From the NCBI RefSeq assembly GCF_900130055.1, contig NZ_FQXU01000016.1:1-64000 (forward strand): DNA of 64,000 nt. Direction: 5' to 3'. The position numbers and the translations under genes were made by a program. The notes beneath the pieces were generated by a model. That model saw only the letters and a list, made by a program, of their open reading frames with translations, made no database searches and was not told the DNA's origin. This DNA is from Clostridium intestinale DSM 6191. Lineage in GTDB: Bacteria; Bacillota; Clostridia; Clostridiales; Clostridiaceae. Of the stretch, positions 53,050-61,534 are shown one piece after another (position 1 is the stretch's first letter; the number at the start of each line of letters is the position of its first letter).

Positions 53050-53697
53050 CTAAATAGTATTCCTAGCTTCTCTTACTTTTTCCACAAATTCAGCTGCTAC
53101 TTTTGTGATTTCTTCATAGTTTCCTGTTTTAGCTCCTTTAGTAAGATCTCCACCTGTACCTACTGCTATAGCTCCAGCTTTTATCCACTCTGCTACATTG
53201 TCTAAATTTACTCCTCCAGTAGGCATAAAATTAGCTTGTGGCAGCGGTGCTTTGAAAGAACTTATAATGGATGGACCATAAGCATTTCCCGGGAATACTT
53301 TTAATATTTCTACACCATATTCTAAAGCTTCTACAATTTCAGTTACTGTCATTATTCCTGGTATAACAGCTACCCCGTATCTATTACACATTTTTAGAGT
53401 TTCTATGCTTAGGCATGGACTAACAATAAATTCTGCTCCAGCAAGTATACAAGCCCTTGCTGTTTCAGGATCAAGTACAGTTCCTGCTCCTATAATTACA
53501 TCTTCCCCTCTATATGTTTCCGATAATTCCTTAATTATATCTACAGCACCAGGCACAGTCATGGTAATTTCAAGTGCCTTAATACCTCCATTTTTAACCG
53601 CTTCAATTATTTTAATTGCTTCTCCTTTTGACTCAGCTCTTATAACTGCAACTACCCCTGTATCAACTATGTTTTTTATAATCTCTGAACGTTTCAT
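53050..53697 (-). CDS. eda: KDPG / 2-keto-4-hydroxyglutarate aldolase
   Basis: 215-residue class I aldolase. Schiff-base Lys is in VEILKVFPGNAYGP; Glu is in IKALEITMTVPGA; the phosphate site is FMPTGGVNLDN. It splits KDPG to pyruvate and glyceraldehyde-3-P, the last step for glucuronate here. It forms an operon with kdgK. SD GAGGGAGGATATAATCTA. Confidence 0.94.
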   Translation of the reverse strand: MKRSEIIKNIVDTGVVAVIRAESKGEAIKIIEAVKNGGIKALEITMTVPGAVDIIKELSETYRGEDVIIGAGTVLDPETARACILAGAEFIVSPCLSIETLKMCNRYGVAVIPGIMTVTEIVEALEYGVEILKVFPGNAYGPSIISSFKAPLPQANFMPTGGVNLDNVAEWIKAGAIAVGTGGDLTKGAKTGNYEEITKVAAEFVEKVREARNTI

Positions 53698-53849
53698 TAG
53701 ATTATATCCTCCCTCTTAATCATTAATAATTTAAATTTATAACTTTTAAACAATATTTTCTTTCATTTTTTTGCTATAAAGTATAAAATTATTGCATTAA
53801 TCATAAAATTCTTATATTCTAAAAATAAGCTTATTTAAGGAGGTTATCT

Positions 53850-55082
53850 ATGAATGTTGGAATTGATAATATAGATGAAGGTATTTATAACATATGCTCT
53901 TTAATTCATAACTTAGTTAATATAGATGTGGAGTTTTTTGATAGTTCTCATAACTCTTCTCTTCAATTATTCAAGTTCCAAAAACCCCTTATAATAGAAG
54001 ACTTAAGATTTTCAAGTATATTAGATATGGAGAATCTTCTTAAGAATAAAAACTCCAATGATTTATTGTACTACACTGATAATTTTAATCTTAATTATTT
54101 GTGTTTAGGAATTTTTACTGAACAAAACTATTCTTCTGGAACAATTATTGTAGGCCCTTTTCTCTCAGATATTCCAGATGACTTATTAATATCTAAGATC
54201 ATTCAATTAAATAATCTTCCTCTTGGATATAGGCAAGAACTTAGAGAATACTACAAAGCCATTACTATATTAGATAGTAAAACTTATAAAAATATAGGCT
54301 CTCTTATGGTAAATCTATCGTCAAATCCTCTTATTAATAGCAATATATCCTTTGTTCAAAGCAATAATGGTATTTCAAATATAAAGGACTCCCAAGAGAC
54401 AGATGATAGAAAGTTTTATTCTGATATAGAATTTAGATATAAATTAGAAAGAGAAATTCAGAATTCAGTAGCTAAAGGTGAAAGTGAAGAAGCACTCAAG
54501 CTTATGAACAGCTTTGAGTTTAATCCAACCCACAGAGTTCCTAATAACCCTTTAAGAGCATGGAAAAATTACGGTTTTGTTATTAATACTCTTCTTAGAA
54601 TAGGTGCAGATAAAGGTGGAGTTTCCCCTATTTATATACACAATATTTCTGATAAGTTCGCTATATTGATAGAAAAAGTAACAAGTAAGGCAGAATTGGA
54701 TAGTTTATTGAAAGAGATGACTTTACAATATTGTGATCTAGTAAAAAGTTTTTCAATTTCTCAATATAGTCCTGTAGTAGGAAAATGTATTGATTATATA
54801 AAAGTAAATTTCTACAACAAGATATCTTTAAAGACTATATCTAATGAAATAGGAATAAGCCCTTCTCACCTTTCAAGAATGTTTAAGAAGGAGACTAACT
54901 TTACTATAACTGAATTTATAAATAAAATGAAAATTGAAGAAGCAAAATTTCTAATAAAGCAAAATAAGCTTTCCATTACAGATATTGCTTTAAAGGTAGG
55001 TTTTGAAAACCATAATTATTTTTGTTCAGTATTTAAAAAACTAACTTATTATACTCCAAAAGAATATTTACTAAAGGCTTAA
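53850..55082 (+). CDS. AraC-family regulator with PocR-like sensory N-terminus
   Basis: 410 residues. The N-terminal sensory part (about 1-170) resembles PocR/YesN-associated domains (FGIFTEQNYSSGTIIVGPFL-like). A helical linker follows, then a C-terminal AraC double helix-turn-helix (about 310-410; ISLKTISNEIGISPSHLSRMFKKE, ITDIALKVGFENHNYFCSVFKKLTYYTPKEYL). It is divergent from eda-kdgK with a 152-bp gap, so it likely activates that operon or the uronate genes. SD AAGGAGGTTATCT. Confidence 0.9.
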   Translation: MNVGIDNIDEGIYNICSLIHNLVNIDVEFFDSSHNSSLQLFKFQKPLIIEDLRFSSILDMENLLKNKNSNDLLYYTDNFNLNYLCLGIFTEQNYSSGTIIVGPFLSDIPDDLLISKIIQLNNLPLGYRQELREYYKAITILDSKTYKNIGSLMVNLSSNPLINSNISFVQSNNGISNIKDSQETDDRKFYSDIEFRYKLEREIQNSVAKGESEEALKLMNSFEFNPTHRVPNNPLRAWKNYGFVINTLLRIGADKGGVSPIYIHNISDKFAILIEKVTSKAELDSLLKEMTLQYCDLVKSFSISQYSPVVGKCIDYIKVNFYNKISLKTISNEIGISPSHLSRMFKKETNFTITEFINKMKIEEAKFLIKQNKLSITDIALKVGFENHNYFCSVFKKLTYYTPKEYLLKA

Positions 55083-55106
55083 AGCTGATTACTCTAAATC
55101 AGCTTT
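55080..55106. terminator. Terminator between convergent AraC genes
   Basis: AAAGCTGATT pairs with AATCAGCTTT around a 7-base loop; AAGCCTTTT follows on the plus strand. Confidence 0.8.
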
Positions 55107-55113
55107 AAGCCTT

Positions 55114-55977
55114 TTACTCTTTATACATGCTTTCATAGAATTGCTTTGGTGTTACTCCATACTCATTTTTAAAAGCTCTAAAAAAATTAGAATAATCCCC
55201 AAAACCACATTTTTTATATACCTCTTTTATAGATATATTATTAAGTATAAGTTCCTTTGCCTGAATAAGCTTCTTTTGAACTATATATTTATGAATTGTT
55301 GTACCTGTATGTCTCTTAAACTCTCTTGAAAGATGAAACTTACTAAGATAACAATACTCTGCAAGTTCATCTATTGTTATGTCCTCTTCAATATTATTAT
55401 TTATGTACTCTATTATGCTATCTATTAAATTGCTCTTTTTTATATCTATATCAAGCACAATATCTTTATTAAACAATATGGTATTTATATAAACCATAAG
55501 CTCAGTAATATAAGCTGAATATAAAAGTTCATAACCAAAACCTTTATTTTTTTGAACACTTAATATCTTATTTAATACTAATCTGATATTTTTTTGAGTT
55601 TCAAAGTCCATTCTTAAAACATTTTTTTTCTTATCACTTTCAAAACAAAGAGTTAGATCTGTTTCTTCACTTGATATTTTCCTTAAAAAAGATCTATTTA
55701 ACCATAATACAATTCTCTCATAAGCTGCATCCTTGTTATTTATAATTGCCTTGTGAAGTTCCTTTGAATTAATAAGTACTATATCACCAGGTGCTAAATT
55801 ATATATTCTACCTTCTATATGGTAAGTTACATCTCCAGAAATAAAAAGATAACATTCATAAAAATCATGATGATGAAGGCTCACTCCTGTCATTTCAGTA
55901 TTTTTATAATGAAATATTTCATAATCAGTAGAAAGCATATACTGTCTATTTGAGTACTGCTGAACCTTATTTCTCAT
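55114..55977 (-). CDS. AraC-family regulator with cupin sensory domain
   Basis: 287 residues. The N-terminal cupin (HHHDFYECYLFISGDVTYHIEGRIYNLAPGDIVLINSKELH) should bind a sugar. The C-terminal AraC DNA-binding domain is DITIDELAEYCYLSKFHLSREFKRHTGTTIHKY plus SIKEVYKKCGFGDYSNFFRAFKNEYGVTPKQFYE. It is divergent from uxaC, and the intergenic inverted repeat at 56017-56059 is a plausible site. It is likely the glucuronate-responsive regulator of uxaC-uxuA-uxuB. Confidence 0.92.
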   Translation of the reverse strand: MRNKVQQYSNRQYMLSTDYEIFHYKNTEMTGVSLHHHDFYECYLFISGDVTYHIEGRIYNLAPGDIVLINSKELHKAIINNKDAAYERIVLWLNRSFLRKISSEETDLTLCFESDKKKNVLRMDFETQKNIRLVLNKILSVQKNKGFGYELLYSAYITELMVYINTILFNKDIVLDIDIKKSNLIDSIIEYINNNIEEDITIDELAEYCYLSKFHLSREFKRHTGTTIHKYIVQKKLIQAKELILNNISIKEVYKKCGFGDYSNFFRAFKNEYGVTPKQFYESMYKE

Positions 55978-56016
55978 TTAAAACTCCTTTATTATTTGAG
56001 CAATTTTTGCATGTTA

Positions 56017-56059
56017 TATAGCAATAATAACATACTTTTTAATTTTTGTTATTGCTATA
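56017..56059. promoter_or_regulatory. Inverted repeat in the AraC-uxaC intergenic region
   Basis: TATAGCAATAA (56017-56027) and TTATTGCTATA (56049-56059) are perfect inverted copies 21 bp apart. The right arm overlaps a TATAAT box. It is a candidate operator of the divergent AraC regulator. Confidence 0.7.
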
Positions 56060-56109
56060 ATCAAATTGTAAAAAAGATTATACTTTCAAACTTAATTGAG
56101 GTGATGTTA

Positions 56110-57501
56110 TTGTTAGATAACGATTTTATATTAAACGGCAAGACGGCTCAAAGTATTTATAATAGTGTTGCAAAAAATGCTCCGATTTATGACTACCATT
56201 GTCATTTATCTGCTAAAGAAATATATGAAGACAACACATTTAATAATATTTCTAAGATTTTTCTTGGATTTGATCACTATAAGTGGAGAGCAATGAGATA
56301 TGCTGGAGTTCCTGAAAAGTATGTAACAGGAGATTCAGATGATCTTAGTAAATTTAAAATGTGGGCAAAAACTTGTGAAAGATTAATAGGAAGCCCTTTA
56401 TATCATTGGACAAATTTAGAGCTTAAAAACTTCTTTGGTGTAACTGAAATTTTAAAAGAAAATAATTCTGAAGAAATTTATAATTATTGCAATAAAAAAA
56501 TCAAAGATGAAAATCTATCTCCTGTAAAGTTTATAGAAAACTCTAATGTAAAGCTTATATGTACTACTGACGATCCAATTGATGATTTAGAATATCATAA
56601 ACTATTAGCTGAAAAAAGTGATTTAACTTTTAAAGTACTTCCAACCTTTAGACCAGATAAATCACTAAATTTATTAAATAAAGACTTTGAGGATTATATT
56701 GAAAAACTTTCAACTGTAACTTCTATAGATATTAAAACCTACTCAGATTTCTTGAAGGCTATAAAATTAAGAGTTAGCTATTTTAATGAAGCTGGCTGTA
56801 AGCTTTCAGACCACTCTCTTGAAAGTTTAGAATACTTCTCCACAGATGAATCTGAAGTAAGCCTAATTTTTAGTAGAAGATTAAAATGTGATTCTATCTC
56901 AAAGTCTGAGGCAGAGAAATATAAGTTCTTTACTTTAAAACAACTTGCTAAAGAATATAATGATAAAAACTGGGTAATGCAGCTACATATAGGAGCTCTT
57001 AGAAACAATAATGAAGTAATGCAAGGTAAGACAGGTCCTGATTCTGGTTTTGATATTACTAATGATTTTGAAATTGCATCCCATATTTCAAAATTACTTA
57101 ATGATATTAATAATGAAGCCTCCTTACCAAAAACCATACTTTATACCCTAAACCCAAAAGATAACATAGTTTTATCAACTCTTCCTCAATGTTTTAGTGA
57201 AGATGGTGTTCAAGGTAAAGTACAGTTTGGTACAGCTTGGTGGTTAAATGACCATAAAAGAGGTATTACTGATCACTTAACTTCCCTAGGAGAACAAGGA
57301 ATGTTAGCTTATTCTCTAGGAATGCTTACTGATTCAAGAAGTTTTCTATCCTATGCTAGACATGAATACTTTAGAAGAATTTTATGCAGCTTTATAGGAA
57401 ACCTTGTAGACTCTGGTGAATTTGAAAATGATGATGAACTTCTTAAAGAAATAGTTGAAGCTATATGCTTTAAAAATATAAAGAAATATTTAGAAATGTA
57501 G
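56110..57501 (+). CDS. uxaC: Glucuronate isomerase
   Basis: About 463 residues. The amidohydrolase-fold UxaC has [16 protein letters not shown] (metal His pair), [23 protein letters not shown] and [16 protein letters not shown]. It converts D-glucuronate to D-fructuronate (also galacturonate to tagaturonate). The open frame extends upstream to 55996, but SD GAGGTGAT supports a start at the TTG of 56110 or the ATG of 56104. First gene of the uxaC-uxuA-uxuB operon. Confidence 0.94.
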   Translation: MLDNDFILNGKTAQSIYNSVAKNAPIYDYHCHLSAKEIYEDNTFNNISKIFLGFDHYKWRAMRYAGVPEKYVTGDSDDLSKFKMWAKTCERLIGSPLYHWTNLELKNFFGVTEILKENNSEEIYNYCNKKIKDENLSPVKFIENSNVKLICTTDDPIDDLEYHKLLAEKSDLTFKVLPTFRPDKSLNLLNKDFEDYIEKLSTVTSIDIKTYSDFLKAIKLRVSYFNEAGCKLSDHSLESLEYFSTDESEVSLIFSRRLKCDSISKSEAEKYKFFTLKQLAKEYNDKNWVMQLHIGALRNNNEVMQGKTGPDSGFDITNDFEIASHISKLLNDINNEASLPKTILYTLNPKDNIVLSTLPQCFSEDGVQGKVQFGTAWWLNDHKRGITDHLTSLGEQGMLAYSLGMLTDSRSFLSYARHEYFRRILCSFIGNLVDSGEFENDDELLKEIVEAICFKNIKKYLEM

Positions 57502-57514
57502 GAGGAATAAACTT

Positions 57515-58570
57515 ATGAAATTATCATTTAGATGGTACGGAAATGATGATCCTGTAAAAATAGAATATATTAGACAAATCCCAAGCATGCACAGTATTGT
57601 AACTGCAATATATGATGTTCCTGTAGGTGAAAAATGGAGTATGGACAGCATATTATCTCTTAAAGAAACAGTTGAAAATGCTGGTTTAAATTTTGATGTA
57701 ATTGAAAGTGTTCCTGTACATGAAGACATTAAACTTGGCTTATCTACAAGAGATAAATATATAGAAAACTATAAAGAAAACATAAGAAACCTAGGTAAAG
57801 CTGGGGTTAAAGTAATATGTTACAACTTTATGCCTGTATTTGACTGGACAAGAACTCAGTTAGATAAGGTATTAGATGATGGTTCAACTGCTTTAGTTTA
57901 TTATGTTGATCAAATTAAAGACATGGACCCACTTACTGGTGAACTTTCTTTACCAGGTTGGGATTCAAGTTATACTAAAGAAAGTCTTAAAGAAGTATTT
58001 GATAAATACTCGAAGATAACTAAAGAGGATTTATGGAACAGTCTTGAATATTTCCTTAAAGAAATAATACCTGTTGCTGAGGAAGCTGGAGTTAAGATGG
58101 CAATCCATCCAGATGATCCACCATATGATATTTTTGGTCTTCCAAGAATAATTACAAACGAAGAAAACCTAGATAGGTTCTTAAAACTTGTTGATAGTGA
58201 ATACAATGGTTTAACTTTCTGTACTGGTTCTCTTGGATCTGGAAGCTTTAATGATGTAGTAAAAATGATAGATAAATATGCTGCTCAAAGACGTATCCAC
58301 TTCATGCATGTTAGAAATGTTAAGCTTCTTGATGATGGCGGTTTTGAAGAAAGTGCTCATTATTCACCTTGTGGTTCTTTAGACCTTGTTGAAATAATGA
58401 AAGCTCTTCATAAACACAATTATGAAGGATACCTTCGCCCAGACCACGGAAGAATGATTTGGGGAGAAACAGGAAGAGCTGGTTATGGATTATATGACCG
58501 TGCTTTAGGAGCAATGTACTTAACAGGAATATGGGAAACACTAACTAAAACAGATAAAGGAGAAAAATAA
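57515..58570 (+). CDS. uxuA: Mannonate dehydratase
   Basis: 351 residues, TIM-barrel Fe2+/Mn2+ enzyme. It begins [23 protein letters not shown]. Metal-site and catalytic motifs are [36 protein letters not shown] and [13 protein letters not shown]. It dehydrates D-mannonate to 2-keto-3-deoxygluconate, the substrate of KdgK encoded at 52088. It lies 13 bp after uxaC and 1 bp before the SDR gene. Confidence 0.96.
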   Translation: MKLSFRWYGNDDPVKIEYIRQIPSMHSIVTAIYDVPVGEKWSMDSILSLKETVENAGLNFDVIESVPVHEDIKLGLSTRDKYIENYKENIRNLGKAGVKVICYNFMPVFDWTRTQLDKVLDDGSTALVYYVDQIKDMDPLTGELSLPGWDSSYTKESLKEVFDKYSKITKEDLWNSLEYFLKEIIPVAEEAGVKMAIHPDDPPYDIFGLPRIITNEENLDRFLKLVDSEYNGLTFCTGSLGSGSFNDVVKMIDKYAAQRRIHFMHVRNVKLLDDGGFEESAHYSPCGSLDLVEIMKALHKHNYEGYLRPDHGRMIWGETGRAGYGLYDRALGAMYLTGIWETLTKTDKGEK

Positions 58571-58571
58571 A

Positions 58572-59429
58572 ATGAAACTTCCATTTAATATAGATTTAAC
58601 TGATAAAGTAGTTGTTATAACAGGTGGCGCTGGAGTTATTGGGGGGTATTGGGTAGATGCTCTTGCAGAATGTGGTGCAAAAGTAGCAATACTTGACCTA
58701 AAACTTGAAAATGCTGAAAGAAAAGCAGCTGAAGTTATAGCTAATGGTAAAATAGCTTTAGGTGTTGAGGCAAATGTTTTAAATAAAGAAAGCCTTAAAA
58801 AAGCTCATGAGCTTATATTAGAAAAATTCGGACCATGCGACATACTTATAAATGGTGCTGGAGGAAATAATCCAAAGGGAACAACAACAAAAGAATACTT
58901 ATTCCCAGAAGATTTAGCTGAAGATAACAAGGATTTAATTACTTTCTTTGATTTAGATGAGCAAGGAGTAAGATTTGTATTTGACCTTAACTTCCTTGGA
59001 ACTTTACTACCATCACAAGAATTTGCAAGAGATATGATAGGTAGAGAAGGTTGCAGTATAATAAATGTTTCTTCAATGAATGCATTTACTCCACTCACAA
59101 AGATACCTGCATATTCAGGTGCAAAAGCAGCTATATCAAACTTTACTCAATGGCTTGCAGTACACTTTGCTAAGGTAGGAATAAGAGTAAATGCTATAGC
59201 TCCTGGATTCCTTGTAACAGCTCAAAATGCTGCTCTTTTAAAGAATCCTGATGGAAGCCTAACTGAGCGTTCACACAAAATACTAAACAGTACTCCAATG
59301 GGAAGATTCGGTGAACCAGAAGAGCTTATAGGAGCATTATTATTCTTAGTAAATGAATCTGCTTCAAGCTTTATAAATGGTGTAGTTCTTCCGATTGACG
59401 GCGGATTTTCAGCATATTCTGGTGTTTAA
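58572..59429 (+). CDS. uxuB: SDR-family D-mannonate oxidoreductase (fructuronate reductase)
   Basis: 285 residues, classical short-chain dehydrogenase: TGGAGVIGGYW cofactor motif, INGAGG, catalytic Ser in NVSSMNAF and Tyr/Lys in YSGAKAA, ending with GGFSAYSGV. Between uxuA and a terminator, and with no long-chain UxuB in the window, it should reduce fructuronate to mannonate with NAD(P)H. SDR-type enzymes are known to replace the mannitol-dehydrogenase-type UxuB. SD AAAGGAGAAAAATAA overlaps the uxuA stop. Confidence 0.9.
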   Translation: MKLPFNIDLTDKVVVITGGAGVIGGYWVDALAECGAKVAILDLKLENAERKAAEVIANGKIALGVEANVLNKESLKKAHELILEKFGPCDILINGAGGNNPKGTTTKEYLFPEDLAEDNKDLITFFDLDEQGVRFVFDLNFLGTLLPSQEFARDMIGREGCSIINVSSMNAFTPLTKIPAYSGAKAAISNFTQWLAVHFAKVGIRVNAIAPGFLVTAQNAALLKNPDGSLTERSHKILNSTPMGRFGEPEELIGALLFLVNESASSFINGVVLPIDGGFSAYSGV

Positions 59430-59451
59430 TAAGATTTGTAAATATATTAGT

Positions 59452-59478
59452 AAAGTCCAGCAAAAGCTGGACTTTATA
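59452..59478 (+). terminator. Terminator of the uxa/uxu operon
   Basis: AAAGTCCAGC-AAAA-GCTGGACTTT, followed by ATATTATAT; a compact perfect stem. Confidence 0.85.
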
Positions 59479-59554
59479 TTATATATAAAAGTATTCATTA
59501 AAGAAAGACTCATTTCATCACTATTAAAAACACAATTTTTTTCTATATTCTATT

Positions 59555-59863
59555 CTAATAATCCCAATGATTTTTCTTCATATCAACATGATTTTCATCT
59601 TTAAAGGATACACCTTCTTCTAGTAGCAAAAATCGTTGTTCCCGCCATCCCGGTGCCAATCTTCCAGCATGATTTACCACACGATGACATGGATATCTAC
59701 CATAAAATTCTGCCATACTTAGAACTTTCCCCACAAGTCTTGCATTTTTGTCTCTGCCAATAAGGCTGGCAATTTGTCCATAGGTGGCTACTTTCCCTTC
59801 TGGAATTTCCTCTACAACTGAAAGTATTTCATATATTAATTGTTCATTCATAATCTTTTTCAT
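59555..59863 (-). CDS. MGMT-family (alkyltransferase-like) DNA repair protein
   Basis: 102 residues containing only the C-terminal half of classical O6-methylguanine-DNA methyltransferases. The active-site motif YPCHRVV keeps the acceptor cysteine, unlike ATL proteins with PWHR or PAHR. The helix-turn-helix is GKVATYGQIASLIGRDKNARLVGKVL. It may be a small DNA alkyl acceptor or lesion-flagging protein. SD GGAGAATAC. Monocistronic. Confidence 0.87.
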   Translation of the reverse strand: MKKIMNEQLIYEILSVVEEIPEGKVATYGQIASLIGRDKNARLVGKVLSMAEFYGRYPCHRVVNHAGRLAPGWREQRFLLLEEGVSFKDENHVDMKKNHWDY

Positions 59864-59916
59864 GTATTCTCCAAACTCTTATTTCTAAAGTAAATACATA
59901 AATATTTTAAATTTCC

Positions 59917-60168
59917 TTAACCTTGAAGCCCATTTGATTGTCTTTCCATATTTTCTATAACAACATCATAAATTTCTCCTAAAGATGAGCAATACTCAAG
60001 TACTTTCCATGGAATATTTGTGTGAAAGTGAATTTTTATTAATTCTTCATCACCAACTGCAAGTAAAGAATCACCTTCAATATTTTTTGTTATATAATCA
60101 TTTATTTCATCTTCTGAAAGGTTTTTCCCTTCAATTAATAACTGTGTGTCAAATTTATATTCTATCAT
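59917..60168 (-). CDS. Stand-alone FakA/YloV C-terminal-like domain
   Basis: 83 residues. GDSLLAVGDEELIKIHFHTNIPWKVLEYCSSLGEIYDVVIENMERQ matches the C-terminal part of FakA/YloV (DAK-phosphatase-like, fatty-acid kinase subunit A), which normally has about 550 residues with an N-terminal DAK2 domain. Only this end is here. It has its own SD (AAAAGGAGATAAATTAATT) and an intact frame, so it may be a functional small protein rather than a remnant. Function unknown. Confidence 0.72.
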   Translation of the reverse strand: MIEYKFDTQLLIEGKNLSEDEINDYITKNIEGDSLLAVGDEELIKIHFHTNIPWKVLEYCSSLGEIYDVVIENMERQSNGLQG

Positions 60169-60235
60169 AATTAATTTATCTCCTTTTCTATTTTAAGATC
60201 TATTATATTATATAAAGCTAAATATTCATACTAAT

Positions 60236-60958
60236 TTACTCAAACAAATAACGTATCATCTTTTCAGGATTCTCTAAAAACTTTCTTGTTATCATGTAAT
60301 TATCAGTCTTTTTGTAGGTGGTTTTATTAATTCCATTATCATCAATAACAAATATATCTGCATCTGGATACGCCATCAGTATAGGTGAATGAGTAGCTAT
60401 AATAAACTGAGAATTTTGCTTTACAAGTTCATTAATAACAGTCAGCATAGACATCTGTTTTATTGGGGATAGCGCAGCCTCTGGTTCATCTAAAATATAT
60501 AACCCATTTCCACCAAACCTGTTAGTCATAAGAGTAATAAAGCTTTCACCATGTGACATTTTATGTAATGAAGTTCCTCCATAGCTATGTATAGCACCTA
60601 ATTTTTCTATTTCTGTAGCTACATTATAAAAACTTTCTGCTCTTAGAAAAAATCCATCCTTAGGACGCTTCACACTTTTTACTACAGTAATATACTTATA
60701 TAAATCAGAATGAGTTTCCATTGATGAAAAGTTAAAATTTTTAGTTCCACCTTCTGCATTAAAGCCACTATTAACTGCAATAGCTTCTAGTAACGTTGAT
60801 TTCCCACTACCATTTTCACCAACAAAAAAAGTTACATTGCTTGATAAAGCTAAACTATTTAAATTACTAACAACAGGTAAATTCTTAATATAGCTCTCTT
60901 CTTCATAAATTTCTTTTTTTAAACGGATTTCTTTTATATACATATTATCTTGTATCAT
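60236..60958 (-). CDS. AAA family ATPase (ABC-type fold, COG3910-like)
   Basis: 240 residues, single ABC-type ATPase without a membrane part. Walker A is FFVGENGSGKSTLL, the signature-like segment is KMSHGESFITLM, Walker B is GLYILDEPEAALSP, and the H-loop is FIIATHSPIL. These stand-alone ATPases are widespread with unknown function; some belong to defence or overcoming-lysogenization-like systems, but no partner nuclease is encoded here. The gene upstream on the same strand (61003) lies 44 bp away. Confidence 0.87.
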   Translation of the reverse strand: MIQDNMYIKEIRLKKEIYEEESYIKNLPVVSNLNSLALSSNVTFFVGENGSGKSTLLEAIAVNSGFNAEGGTKNFNFSSMETHSDLYKYITVVKSVKRPKDGFFLRAESFYNVATEIEKLGAIHSYGGTSLHKMSHGESFITLMTNRFGGNGLYILDEPEAALSPIKQMSMLTVINELVKQNSQFIIATHSPILMAYPDADIFVIDDNGINKTTYKKTDNYMITRKFLENPEKMIRYLFE

Positions 60959-61002
60959 AGATGTATCACCTCACTTCTCTCATTTCTTTAGTGAAGAGAA
61001 TA

Positions 61003-61287
61003 TTAAATTAAATCATCTTTACTTATTTCTATTGATGGGTAGTGACTAAGTTTCGTTAAGTCAGTATTTAATGGCACACTATATACCATATAATAATCAT
61101 CTAAATCATCTTTATTTTTTAGTAACTCCTGAATCTTTTGTTCTGCTATATCTCTGTCAGTCGTAGCATATACTACAGACACTACTCCAACCTTATTGTT
61201 CTCTTTATTATCAATGCTTCCACGCAATATTAATTTCAATGGTTCTTCTCCATTTAACCCTAATTCAATGTAGTCTTGGTAGTCCAT
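61003..61287 (-). CDS. Hypothetical 94-residue protein
   Basis: A soluble acidic protein, alternating beta/alpha pattern (PLKLILRGSIDNKE, VGVVSVVYATTDRDIAEQKIQELLK, YYMVYSVPLNTDL). I do not recognise a family. It is preceded by AAGGAGGTTATAAC, a good ribosome site, and lies 44 bp upstream of the AAA ATPase gene on the same strand, so they may be co-transcribed. Confidence 0.72.
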   Translation of the reverse strand: MDYQDYIELGLNGEEPLKLILRGSIDNKENNKVGVVSVVYATTDRDIAEQKIQELLKNKDDLDDYYMVYSVPLNTDLTKLSHYPSIEISKDDLI

Positions 61288-61411
61288 GTTATAACCTCCT
61301 TGTATTCCTTAGTCTTTATTAATATTCAACGAATATATGACTAATTTAATTGTACCATAATTTACATAGCACAATAATTATTTGTAAACTACTCTGTGGT
61401 TATCTCCAAAT

Positions 61412-61462
61412 AAAAAAAGATATAGGATTCAGTAGTAAATTAACTACCTATCCTATATCTCT
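61412..61462 (-). terminator. Terminator of the GH2 gene
   Basis: AGATATAGGAT pairs with ATCCTATATCT, followed by TTTTTTTATTT on the minus strand, about 75 bp after the gene's stop. Confidence 0.85.
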
Positions 61463-61534
61463 TATCATATTTCTTACCTTAACTACAAGCATAAGTTCGA
61501 TTGACTAAATCAAAGATTTAGAATGTCACTTATC

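Noticed and set aside
55996-56103. N-terminal extension of glucuronate isomerase
   Set aside because: The frame is open but the residues do not resemble UxaC, the inverted repeat and promoter lie in it, and the SD supports a start at 56104-56110.
59640-59665. Sigma-54-like GTGCCA element
   Set aside because: It lies inside the MGMT-like coding region and lacks the TTGC half at the correct spacing.
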